Shown piece after piece: positions 1 through 7,836 of a stretch of DNA of 64,000 nucleotides. The translations under genes and the position numbers were made by a program. Source of the stretch: Soonwooa sp032078105. Its GTDB lineage: Bacteria > Bacteroidota > Bacteroidia > Flavobacteriales > Weeksellaceae. Location: assembly GCA_046269235.1 (NCBI GenBank), contig JBJZOS010000001.1, positions 1-64,000 on the forward strand, read 5' to 3'. Every line of letters begins with the position of its first letter. The stretch's first letter is position 1. Under the pieces are notes generated by a model that saw only the letters and a list, made by a program, of their open reading frames with translations, was not told where the DNA came from and searched no databases.

Positions 1-55
1 TTAAGCCCTCTAGCGCCGATGGTACTGCGAAAGCGGGAGAGTAGGTCGCCGCCAG
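1..55 (+). rRNA. rrf: 5S ribosomal RNA, 3' end (partial)
   Basis: The first 55 bases match the 3' part of a Bacteroidota 5S rRNA, with the typical GCGCCGATGGTACTGCGAAA core followed by GGGAGAGTAGGTCGCCGCC. The 5' part lies before the window. An rRNA operon therefore ends here, and a terminator follows at once. The identification rests on recognition of the conserved 5S tail; the last base is placed to within two or three nucleotides. Confidence 0.9.
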
Positions 56-63
56 TTTTTTTT

Positions 64-97
64 AAAAGCTCATCAACTTTGTTGATGAGCTTTTTTT
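64..97 (+). terminator. Rho-independent terminator of the rRNA operon
   Basis: A strong hairpin with arms AAAAGCTCATCAAC and GTTGATGAGCTTTT around a TTT loop, followed by a T run. It directly follows the 5S rRNA end. Confidence 0.9.
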
Positions 98-106
98 GTT
101 TTTATA

Positions 107-367
107 ATGTTAAAATCAGATGAAATAACAAAAAAAAAGAATACATCAATAGATAGACATACCAAAGTACTGCAAATTTATAATGATTCTTCTAATCATA
201 ATTTTACCACCGTTTTATATGCTACCGGTGAGCGAAAAACTTTATATTTTGATTTGAAAGTTGGAGATTCTATTTCAAAAAATAAGAACGATTCTTTAAT
301 GTATATTTTTAGGAATGACTCTATACTTCAAATCAACTTACTTCCTTATGGGTATAAGGCTAATTGA
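107..367 (+). CDS. Small hypothetical protein (86 aa), possibly an N-terminally shortened copy
   Basis: I do not recognise a named family. The product is small and soluble-looking. Its core VLQIYNDSSNHNF, then LYFDLKVGDSISK and a C-terminal LLPYGYKA, is closely matched by the broken gene just downstream (409-748), so the two are paralogues. The downstream copy encodes an N-terminal membrane segment before this core; this copy lacks it and starts at an ATG only 10 bases after the rRNA terminator. That suggests the 5' end was lost by recombination at the rRNA operon. No promoter is evident between terminator and ATG. It may be a remnant rather than a working gene. Confidence 0.5.
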   Translation: MLKSDEITKKKNTSIDRHTKVLQIYNDSSNHNFTTVLYATGERKTLYFDLKVGDSISKNKNDSLMYIFRNDSILQINLLPYGYKAN

Positions 368-408
368 TAAATAGGTTTTTAGGTTACATACCATAATAAA
401 CCATTAGA

Positions 409-748
409 ATGATAAATCACAAAAATTAATATTAGTAAGTATCTTATTTTCAACATTTTTTTTGATCATCTCGTCTGTATATTACTATTTTAATCGGTAT
501 GATGAAAAATTTAAATCGAGAATCTTACAGTTAGAAAAATATACGACTGTACTAAACATATATCAGGATAGTTCGCAGCATAATTTCACAATGCTAACAA
601 ATAAAGACGGGCAAAATACGACCTTATACTATGATTTGAAAATTGGAGACTCTATTTCAAAAAAAAAGAAATGGTTCTATGTTGTATATATAGGAAATAC
701 TCTGTTATAAAAATAAATTCATTACCATATGGATATAAAGCTTTATAA
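409..748 (+). pseudogene. Frameshifted paralogue of the 107-367 gene, small membrane-anchored protein
   Basis: Reading across two single-base shifts gives one protein that aligns along its length with the 107-367 product. An ATG at 409 starts a reading frame that closes after six codons. One extra base near 412-415 would open it into NKSQKLILVSILFSTFFLII, a transmembrane segment. The frame then runs through VLNIYQDSSQHNF and DLKIGDSISK to a premature TAA at 708-710. The first copy reads AATGACTCT where this one reads AATACTCT (near 698), a missing G. Restoring it gives INSLPYGYKAL and a stop at 746-748. Two independent one-base losses indicate decay, although uncorrected sequencing indels cannot be excluded. 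Confidence 0.75.
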
Positions 749-966
749 GACTTCTTGTTGTTGCTGAAAAGATAGGCTTTCTCTAGAATCTCAAGCAAGC
801 GACAAGAGTTTTTAATATTGACTTTAATGAGTGAAATGATATCTTTATTTTTGATTGAGTAGCAGAAATAAGTGATTTCTTAACGATTTTATTTGTTGTA
901 ATAGATATACTGTTGTTAATATTTGTGAAAATCGGCTTTTTTATTTTTTTTTCTTTTAAATAAGCA

Positions 967-974
967 TATTTTTG
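967..974 (+). promoter_or_regulatory. Candidate -7 promoter element (TATTTTTG) for the 998 lipoprotein gene
   Basis: TATTTTTG matches the Bacteroidetes -7 consensus TAnnTTTG and lies 23 bases before the ATG at 998. I see no clear TTG at the expected -33 spacing, so support is partial. The rest of 749-997 holds no gene that I can support. Confidence 0.4.
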
Positions 975-997
975 CAATCAAATATTTTAATCAAGTT

Positions 998-2515
998 ATG
1001 AAAAGAATTTTGTTCTTATGTATGATTGCATTGTTTGCGGTTTCTTGTTCTAAGAAAGTGAAAGTTAACGGTGTTATCAAAAATGGTTCGCCTTTAGAAC
1101 GTATTGAATTTATCGATGCTTCGGGGGTTGCGACTTTGCCATTAATTAATATGGGTGTTGATGCTAAGGGTAATTTTACTGGAGAATTTGAAGCTCCAAA
1201 GAACGGCATGTACGCTATGACTTATGCTGGTCAAATGGCCTTCGTTTATCTTAAAAAAGGACAGACTCTTAATATTTCGGGAGATGCGATGTCTTTCCCG
1301 AACATCTTTACAATCCAAGGAGATGCTAAGGCTAATAATGATTTCTTGAAAGAAACTCAGGCTTACATGGAGCAATATCTTGGAAAATTGGATATGAGCA
1401 TTATTTCTAAAGATGAAAAATCATTCTTAACTCAGGTTAAAAAAATTAGCGATGATTTGACTAGAAATATCGATGAAGCTGCGTCTAAAACAAAAGCCGA
1501 TTCTGATGTTGTAACGCTTAAGAAAGATGAAGTTAAAACGCATATTTTGACTTTCCTTAGTCAGTATGAGGCTAATCATGGTGAGGCTATACAACAACCC
1601 AACTTCAAAGTCTCTACAGCATTTAAAGATTATACCAAGTCATTGGAAGCTGATGGTGATAAGATGATTAAAAATTTGCCATTATACCGCAACTATTTGT
1701 TAAACAAGATTGGTAATGACTTCCAAAAATTTGCATTGGCGCAAAGCGATAAGAATACAGCGTCAATGTCTTCTATCTTTGCTAAATATTTAAAGGGAAA
1801 ATCAGAATTTTCTCAGGACACTAAAGACTATTTGTTGGCTTTTGTGATTTCTAAATTCGATCTTAATCCGTTTGCTGATAACACAGAAGCTGTCATTAAA
1901 GTGGCGGATGACAATATTAAAAATACTGAAGTTAAAAAAGATTTGAAAGCAGCATTCGATGCAGTATATGGTCTTAAAAAAGGTACCGACGCGCCTACTA
2001 GTGCTTTGTTAAAAACTGATGGTAAAACTACGACACTTGCAGACTTCAAAGGAAAACCAACTTTAGTAGTAACCTATGCCTCTTGGAATCCTTATATCGC
2101 GCAAAGCACAATCCCAGTTCTAAAAGAAGTTGTTGAGTATTATAAATCAAAAATGAATGTTATCTTAGTCAATCTTGATGATACGAAAGCACAATTTGAT
2201 AAAACATATCCAACTTTGATGAAGGGAATTTCTGGCGTTAACGTATATGCTGACGGTGGTCTTAACTCAAAATTTGCTAAAGATTATTCGGTGTTTGGAT
2301 TTAAAATTCCTGGTTTTACGTTAGTTGACAAAGATGGTAAAATTGCGGGTCCAACTTATTATAATCTTGGAGAACCAAAATTCATTGATATGTTAAGTAA
2401 ATTAACAGGTATTGCAGCACCAGCTGCGCCTGAAGCTCAAGTTGCTCCTGATTGGAATGAACAACAAGCTGCGCCAGCGCCTCAACCAGAAGCAGCGCAA
2501 CCACAAACTAAATAG
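998..2515 (+). CDS. Lipoprotein with DUF4369-like N-terminus and a cysteine-less thioredoxin-like domain
   Basis: This 505-residue protein starts with a lipoprotein signal peptide whose lipobox is AVSC (Cys17). Residues of about 20-110 resemble the beta-rich DUF4369 region found in Bacteroidota TlpA/ResA-like proteins. A helical middle follows, and about 325-465 is a thioredoxin/AhpC-TSA-like domain (KGTDAPTSALLKTDGK, then TLADFKGKPTLVVTYASW). In active members the next residues are WCxxC. Here the sequence is SWNPYIAQS, so both redox cysteines are absent. The last 35 residues are rich in Ala, Pro and Gln. Role: probably an envelope protein that kept the fold for binding or scaffolding, not disulfide chemistry (inference). 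rlmD follows 17 bases later, so they may be co-transcribed. Confidence 0.8.
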   Translation: MKRILFLCMIALFAVSCSKKVKVNGVIKNGSPLERIEFIDASGVATLPLINMGVDAKGNFTGEFEAPKNGMYAMTYAGQMAFVYLKKGQTLNISGDAMSFPNIFTIQGDAKANNDFLKETQAYMEQYLGKLDMSIISKDEKSFLTQVKKISDDLTRNIDEAASKTKADSDVVTLKKDEVKTHILTFLSQYEANHGEAIQQPNFKVSTAFKDYTKSLEADGDKMIKNLPLYRNYLLNKIGNDFQKFALAQSDKNTASMSSIFAKYLKGKSEFSQDTKDYLLAFVISKFDLNPFADNTEAVIKVADDNIKNTEVKKDLKAAFDAVYGLKKGTDAPTSALLKTDGKTTTLADFKGKPTLVVTYASWNPYIAQSTIPVLKEVVEYYKSKMNVILVNLDDTKAQFDKTYPTLMKGISGVNVYADGGLNSKFAKDYSVFGFKIPGFTLVDKDGKIAGPTYYNLGEPKFIDMLSKLTGIAAPAAPEAQVAPDWNEQQAAPAPQPEAAQPQTK

Positions 2516-2532
2516 ATAGAAATTTATTCTTA

Positions 2533-3945
2533 ATGAAGAAAAAAAAGAATTTAATTTTAGAAAATATCAGACTCCTTTCTGCCGGTGCGAAAGGAGTTTC
2601 TGTTGCTAAAGCAGAGGACGGAAAAACAATTTTTGTTAGCGGAGCCGTACCTGGAGATCTTGTTAATGTACAAGTTAAAAAGTCGAAAAGTAGCTATTAC
2701 GAAGGTCAAGCGATTGAGATTTTGGAAATGTCGCCTGATCGTGTCGATCCAAAATGTATTCATTTCGGGTATTGCGGTGGTTGCAAATGGCAAAACATGT
2801 CCTACGAAAAACAACTTTATTTTAAAGAAAGTGAAGTTCTTAACAACATCAAGAGAATTGGTGGTTTCAGCGATTTTGTTTGTGAACCAATCTTAGGTGC
2901 AGAAGAGCAATTTCTTTATCGTAACAAGATGGAATTTTCGTTTTCCAATGCACGTTGGTTGACGCCACAAGAAATAAAAAGTGATGCACAACTTGATAGC
3001 AAAGATGCTTTAGGTTTTCATATTCCTGGACAATGGAGTAAGATTCTTGATCTTCAAGAATGCTTTCTACAAGAGGATCCGTCTAATGCAATGCGTCTTT
3101 TCGTAAAGAATTTTGCAGTAGAAAATGGACTAGAATTCTTCGATGTGCGAAATCAGGAAGGTTTTTTGAGAACTTTTATGCTTCGTCAAAATTCGAAAGG
3201 CGAATGGATGTTATTATTCCAGTTGTTTAAAGAAGATGAAGACAAAAGAAAATTGCTTCTTGATGCTGTATTAAAAGAGTTTCCTCAAATTAAAACTTTG
3301 CTTTTCGCAATTAATTCGAAAGGAAATGACAGCGTTTATGATTTAGATATTCAGACGTATTTTGGTGATGGATTTTTGTATGAAGAAATGGATGGTCTTA
3401 AATTTAAGATCGGTCCAAAATCATTTTTCCAAACCAATTATAAACAAGCCCTAAACCTGTACCGAAAAACTTTAGAATTTGCTGGATTAACGGGCGACGA
3501 AGTGGTGTACGACCTTTACACAGGAACAGGGACTATCGCGCAATATATCGCTAGAACTGCAAAACATGTTATCGGTATCGAAGCGGTGCAAGAAGCCATA
3601 GACGCTGCTGAAGAACACGCCGTTTTAAACGGTCTCGACAATTGTACTTTCTATTGTGGCGATATGAAGGAGGTATTCACAGCAGAGTTTTTGTCAAAAC
3701 ATCCAAAAGCTGATGTCCTGGTGACTGATCCACCGCGCGATGGGATGCATCCAAAAGTTGTGGAACAGATTCTTAAACTTTCCCCAGAAAAAGTGGTGTA
3801 TGTCAGTTGTAATTCGGCGACGCAAGCTCGTGATATTGCATTGATGAAGGAAGATTACGACCTTGTGAAAATATTGCCAGTTGATATGTTCCCACAAACC
3901 CATCACGTGGAGAATATTGCACTTTTGACGAAAAAGAAAAAATAA
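2533..3945 (+). CDS. rlmD: 23S rRNA (uracil-1939-C5)-methyltransferase RlmD/RumA
   Basis: This 470-residue class I SAM-dependent methyltransferase belongs to the TrmA/RumA family and makes m5U in rRNA. The N-terminal 65 residues are a TRAM RNA-binding domain. A [4Fe-4S] cluster motif is visible at about residues 76-85 (CIHFGYCGGCKWQN). The SAM-binding segment is VVYDLYTGTGTIAQYIA. The catalytic region has TDPPRDGMHP and the nucleophile motif VYVSCNSATQARD near the C-terminus, with the late MFPQTHHVENIALL. Length fits the family. RlmD and the closely related RlmCD type differ in target base, so the exact uridine modified is inferred. Confidence 0.93.
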   Translation: MKKKKNLILENIRLLSAGAKGVSVAKAEDGKTIFVSGAVPGDLVNVQVKKSKSSYYEGQAIEILEMSPDRVDPKCIHFGYCGGCKWQNMSYEKQLYFKESEVLNNIKRIGGFSDFVCEPILGAEEQFLYRNKMEFSFSNARWLTPQEIKSDAQLDSKDALGFHIPGQWSKILDLQECFLQEDPSNAMRLFVKNFAVENGLEFFDVRNQEGFLRTFMLRQNSKGEWMLLFQLFKEDEDKRKLLLDAVLKEFPQIKTLLFAINSKGNDSVYDLDIQTYFGDGFLYEEMDGLKFKIGPKSFFQTNYKQALNLYRKTLEFAGLTGDEVVYDLYTGTGTIAQYIARTAKHVIGIEAVQEAIDAAEEHAVLNGLDNCTFYCGDMKEVFTAEFLSKHPKADVLVTDPPRDGMHPKVVEQILKLSPEKVVYVSCNSATQARDIALMKEDYDLVKILPVDMFPQTHHVENIALLTKKKK

Positions 3946-4096
3946 TTTTAAATAAGTTGACCTAGAGTCTGTTTAATTTTAAAAATTAATCCATTTGACC
4001 ACAAAAGGAAAAGTAAGGCGCAATTTTAAAAGAGCAAAAAATGCAAAGTATAAAGCTTTATTTTTTTTGAACTTTATCGATTGTCGTTAAATACGG

Positions 4097-4104
4097 TACT
4101 TTTG
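4097..4104 (+). promoter_or_regulatory. Candidate -7 element (TACTTTTG) for the metalloprotease operon
   Basis: TACTTTTG fits TAnnTTTG and lies 47 bases before the chosen ATG at 4152. It sits in a 206-base gap after rlmD, which supports separate transcription of the 4152-7727 genes. The -33 element is not clear. Confidence 0.4.
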
Positions 4105-4151
4105 TGGTTTGTTATTTTTAAACAAACTCTTAATTATAACGAAGATTGTAT

Positions 4152-6623
4152 ATGAAGAATTTTAGAACATTAATTATTTCGACCGCTATTTTATTTTTTT
4201 ATCAAACAGGAACGGCACAGACCGATTCGGCAGCCGTTAAAAAAGAATCGCCAGCAGCAACCAAAACGGACGCTGATAAAGATAAAAAAGTAGCGGTTAA
4301 ACCTTATAAAGATGTAATTACCGATAAAGCGGTGACCGATAACGGTGTTATTGATGTTCATAAAATTAATGATAAATACTTCTTCGAGTTACCCGATAAT
4401 GTTCTAAATAAAGAATTTCTGATGGTGACAAGATTGACTAAATCTGCCGCAGGTATGCGATCTGGAACGACAGGTTATGCCGGCGATCAAATTGGTCAAA
4501 AAGTTATTCGTTTTGAAAAAGGCCCGAAAGATAAAATACTTTTGCGTTCGGTTTCTTATGTAGATTATGCTGCAGATTCGACCTCACAAATGTACCAATC
4601 AGTTGTTAGGAATAACGTCCAAGAAATTATGATGTCTTTCGATGTTAAAGCATACGGAAAAGGAAATAAATCTTTTGTTATCGACGTAACAGACGTTTTG
4701 AATGCTGATAACGAAATGGTGTCTTTTGGTGCAACGGTGAAGGACAATTTCAAAGTTGGGGCTTTCCAGAAGAATATGTCTTTCGTTAATTATGTGAAGT
4801 CCTTCCCAACCAATGTTGAGATTAACACGACCAAAACGTTTTCCAAAACAACAGGTCGTGCAGCAACGCCAGTACCTGGAGCTATTGTCCCAAAAGTCAG
4901 CGGGAATTATACCGTAGAGATTAATTCTTCTTTTGTATTGTTGCCAGAAGACAAAATGCAAGCACGTTATTTTGATCCGCGAGTTGGCTACTTCACAGTT
5001 GGTTATACCGATTTTGATTTGGATCCTCAAGGAGTAAAGCGTGTTAACCTTATCAAAAGATGGCGTCTCGAACCAAAACCTCAAGATGTTGAAAAATATA
5101 ATAGAGGCGAATTGGTAGAGCCTGCGAAACCGATTGTTTTTTATATCGATCCGGCGACGCCGCCAAAGTGGGTTCCTTATTTGATGGAAGGTGTTAACGA
5201 TTGGCAAAAAGCTTTTGAGAAAGCTGGTTTCAAAAATGCTATTGTTGCTAAAATCCCACATACGAAAACTGATCCAGAATGGAGTCTAGAAGATGCGCGT
5301 TTTTCGGCGATTGTTTACAAACCTTCAGATGTACCAAATGCGTCTGGACCTTCAATCTCGGATCCTAGAACTGGAGAGATTTTAGAAAGTCACATCAATT
5401 GGTATCACAATGTGATGTTGTTGTTGAGAAATTGGTATTTTGTACAAGCTTCACCTATCGATCCTAAAGCTCGTAAAATGGAGTTTGATGAAAAATTGAT
5501 GGGCGATTTAATTCGTTTTGTGTCATCGCACGAGGTTGGTCACACGTTGGGATTACGTCATAATTTTATATCGAGTGCAATGGTGCCTGTTGAGAAACTT
5601 AGAGATAAAAAATGGTTGGACGAAAACGGACATACACCTTCGATTATGGATTATGCACGTTTTAATTATGTTGCGCAACCAGAAGATAACATTACTGAAC
5701 AAGGTATCTATCCAAGAATTGGTGATTATGATAATTGGGCTATCGAATGGGGTTATAGACGTTTCTTTGATTTAAAAACACCAGATTCTGAAAAGTCAAA
5801 ACTCAACCAATGGGTTATTGATAAAACCAAAAATCCAAGATTGTTATTCGGGATCGAGTCTGATACTTTTGATCCAAGATTGCAAAGTGAAGCTTTGGGA
5901 GATAACGCAATGTTGGCTAGCGAATACGGACTTAAAAATCTTAAAAGAATTGTTGAAAACCTTGAGCAATGGACCGCTACTCCTAACGAAGATTTTACGA
6001 ATCTTGGGATGATGTATGATCAGGTGACTGGCCAGTTCAAAAGATATATTGGTCACGTATCCAAATATATTGGTGGACGTCATGTAACACCAAAAACCGC
6101 AGAACAATCTGGTGTTATTTTCGAAACAGTTTCTAAAAAAGATCAAAAAGAAGCGCTTAGCTTTTTAGATAAAAATGTCTTCCAAACACCAACTTGGTTG
6201 TTAAATAAATCGATTTACGAAAAAACAGGGAAAATGCCTGTAAAGACGGTTGAAGATTTGCAAAATACTGTGTTTAACAGAATTTTGAGCCCGATGGTTT
6301 TACAGAATATGTATCAAATGGAAGCTGTCGGAGGCGCAAATTATGCGGTGATCGATTATTTATCAGATTTAGAAAATGTGGTTTTCAAAAATAATGATGA
6401 TATTTATAGTCGTAATTTGCAAAGAAATTTTGTGTCGAGTTTATCCAAATTGGTGGATAACAGAAATAATGATCAAACCGATATTACAGCTTTTGTACGT
6501 GGAAGATTATCCGATCTTAAATCCAGATTAGCGTCAAAACTTAATGCTGGTGATCAATCGAGCAAATACCATTATCAAGATTTAATTTTTAGAATTGAAA
6601 AAACTTTAGATCCAAAATCATGA
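4152..6623 (+). CDS. Secreted zinc-dependent metalloprotease (DUF5117/DUF5118 type)
   Basis: The protein is 823 residues from the ATG at 4152. A TTG two codons earlier is also in frame, but the ATG gives the cleaner signal peptide (MKNFRTLIISTAILFFYQTG, cut after TAQ). The DUF5118-like and DUF5117-like segments span about 55-410. The catalytic motif HEVGHTLGLRHNF (near residue 456) is the extended metzincin HExxHxxGxxH, so zinc binding and peptidase activity are well supported. An SIMDYARFNYVAQPED segment downstream supplies the Met-turn. The family is widespread in Bacteroidota and is exported. The 3' end overlaps the DUF6452 gene by four bases (ATGA), so the two are translationally coupled. 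Substrates are unknown. Confidence 0.88.
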   Translation: MKNFRTLIISTAILFFYQTGTAQTDSAAVKKESPAATKTDADKDKKVAVKPYKDVITDKAVTDNGVIDVHKINDKYFFELPDNVLNKEFLMVTRLTKSAAGMRSGTTGYAGDQIGQKVIRFEKGPKDKILLRSVSYVDYAADSTSQMYQSVVRNNVQEIMMSFDVKAYGKGNKSFVIDVTDVLNADNEMVSFGATVKDNFKVGAFQKNMSFVNYVKSFPTNVEINTTKTFSKTTGRAATPVPGAIVPKVSGNYTVEINSSFVLLPEDKMQARYFDPRVGYFTVGYTDFDLDPQGVKRVNLIKRWRLEPKPQDVEKYNRGELVEPAKPIVFYIDPATPPKWVPYLMEGVNDWQKAFEKAGFKNAIVAKIPHTKTDPEWSLEDARFSAIVYKPSDVPNASGPSISDPRTGEILESHINWYHNVMLLLRNWYFVQASPIDPKARKMEFDEKLMGDLIRFVSSHEVGHTLGLRHNFISSAMVPVEKLRDKKWLDENGHTPSIMDYARFNYVAQPEDNITEQGIYPRIGDYDNWAIEWGYRRFFDLKTPDSEKSKLNQWVIDKTKNPRLLFGIESDTFDPRLQSEALGDNAMLASEYGLKNLKRIVENLEQWTATPNEDFTNLGMMYDQVTGQFKRYIGHVSKYIGGRHVTPKTAEQSGVIFETVSKKDQKEALSFLDKNVFQTPTWLLNKSIYEKTGKMPVKTVEDLQNTVFNRILSPMVLQNMYQMEAVGGANYAVIDYLSDLENVVFKNNDDIYSRNLQRNFVSSLSKLVDNRNNDQTDITAFVRGRLSDLKSRLASKLNAGDQSSKYHYQDLIFRIEKTLDPKS

Positions 6624-7099
6624 GACGTTTTCTGAAATTATTAACTGTTGGTTTTACTTTAGCACTAATCTCTTGTGGTAGCGATGACGACATCTGCGTA
6701 AGTGGGGAAGCCACGCCTCGTGTGAAGGTGAAATTTAAAACAGAAATTAATGACAAGCTTTTGACCGTCGATACGTTATATGTGAGCGTTGATTACGGCA
6801 ATGGAAGAATAAAAGATTTGACAATGCGTTCCAAAGTCGACTCGTTGCTGATACCTTTGCGTGTAGACAATAGCACGGCGACCAAATTATATTTTAAAAC
6901 AAGAATCAAAGGAGATACGTCGATTGTTAATGTTAATTACAAAACACAGTCAGCCTATGTGTCGCCAGCTTGTGGTTACAAATTGAGTTACAAAGATGTG
7001 ACTTACGATTTAGTAAAACCTACCCCAGTTAAAAAAGTTCAATCTAATCAAAACGAAATTGTTGATGAAAACAAAACTCATTTCTATCTTTTGTTTTAG
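6620..7099 (+). CDS. DUF6452 family lipoprotein
   Basis: This 159-residue protein has a lipoprotein signal with lipobox LISC (Cys19), followed by GSDDDICVSGEATPRVKVKF. The early CxxG and the beta-rich remainder fit the DUF6452 family of Bacteroidota envelope proteins, whose function is unknown. Its start overlaps the metalloprotease stop by four bases, and its 3' end overlaps the DUF6048 gene by 35 bases. Such tight packing suggests three products made together, and DUF6452 is commonly found next to DUF6048. A typical substrate or partner cannot be named. Confidence 0.75.
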   Translation: MRRFLKLLTVGFTLALISCGSDDDICVSGEATPRVKVKFKTEINDKLLTVDTLYVSVDYGNGRIKDLTMRSKVDSLLIPLRVDNSTATKLYFKTRIKGDTSIVNVNYKTQSAYVSPACGYKLSYKDVTYDLVKPTPVKKVQSNQNEIVDENKTHFYLLF

Positions 7100-7727
7100 T
7101 CTGTCTTTAGTTGCTTTTGGACAAAAAAAACCTGCTGATACCGTCAAAAAATCTTGGAAGTACGAGCCTAATTTTCTTGTAGGATTTGATGTTCTTAATG
7201 CTGGTGTTAGCGCATTTTCGGACAGAAAACTTTTTCAAGGGACAATCTCCACAAGATTAACTAAAAAGATGCATCTTGTTGCTGATGTTGGTGTTGATAA
7301 AAATATCTATCAAAAGAATGGTTACGACGCGAAAGCAAGCGGAACTTTCTTCAAACTTGGAAGCTTCTACATGTTGTCTATGGATAAAGAAAATCCTTAC
7401 AACGGCTTTTACGGAGGCGGAAAATTGGCTGGCACATTTTATAAACAAGAATATTTTGCAATCCCTGTTCGTGCAACGGGTGGTGGTGCAGACGGTACAC
7501 AATCTTTACCCGAATCTTCACAATCCTCTTATTGGATAGAAGCAGTTGTGGGCGGACGTGTGGAATTGTTTGATTCCAATTTTTTTATCGATGTTAATGT
7601 TCAACCAAAATATTTGCTGTATACAACAAAGCAGGAAGATATTATGCCAATGATTGTTCCTGGATTTGGACGTAGCTCGGGCAAATTCGGGTTCGGATTT
7701 AGCTGGAATATTGCGTATAAGTTTTAA
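7065..7727 (+). CDS. DUF6048 family outer-membrane beta-barrel-like protein
   Basis: The protein is 220 residues from the ATG at 7065. Two in-frame TTG codons precede it, but the ATG begins a standard signal peptide (MKTKLISIFCFSLSLVAFGQ, cut after FGQ). The mature part alternates aromatic and glycine residues in beta strands (FYGGGKLAGTFY, FGFGFSWNIAYKF) and ends in Phe, as outer-membrane barrels do. I place it in DUF6048, which accompanies DUF6452. It starts inside the DUF6452 frame and is followed by a terminator at 7776. The function is unknown; a barrel partner for the lipoprotein is inference. Confidence 0.75.
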   Translation: MKTKLISIFCFSLSLVAFGQKKPADTVKKSWKYEPNFLVGFDVLNAGVSAFSDRKLFQGTISTRLTKKMHLVADVGVDKNIYQKNGYDAKASGTFFKLGSFYMLSMDKENPYNGFYGGGKLAGTFYKQEYFAIPVRATGGGADGTQSLPESSQSSYWIEAVVGGRVELFDSNFFIDVNVQPKYLLYTTKQEDIMPMIVPGFGRSSGKFGFGFSWNIAYKF

Positions 7728-7775
7728 ATGTTTTTAAATACAAAATCGAATTAAGAAGATATTTGATAATAAATC

Positions 7776-7812
7776 AAAAGCCTGGCACTCCGAAGAATGT
7801 CAGGCTTTTTTA
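7776..7812. terminator. Bidirectional terminator between the DUF6048 gene and sppA
   Basis: AAAAGCCTGGCA pairs with TGTCAGGCTTTTTT around a short loop. Runs of A before and T after let it work for both convergent genes. Confidence 0.85.
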
Positions 7813-7836
7813 ACAATATAATTTAGTTCTGTATTT

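Noticed and set aside
783..977. 64-codon minus-strand frame in the gap before the 998 gene
   Set aside because: Lysine- and isoleucine-rich as expected from AT-rich DNA, no start signal or motif.
4599..5261. Long open frame (220 codons) on the minus strand inside the metalloprotease gene
   Set aside because: It lies opposite a well-supported gene with catalytic motifs, has no recognisable content and arises from codon bias on the other strand.
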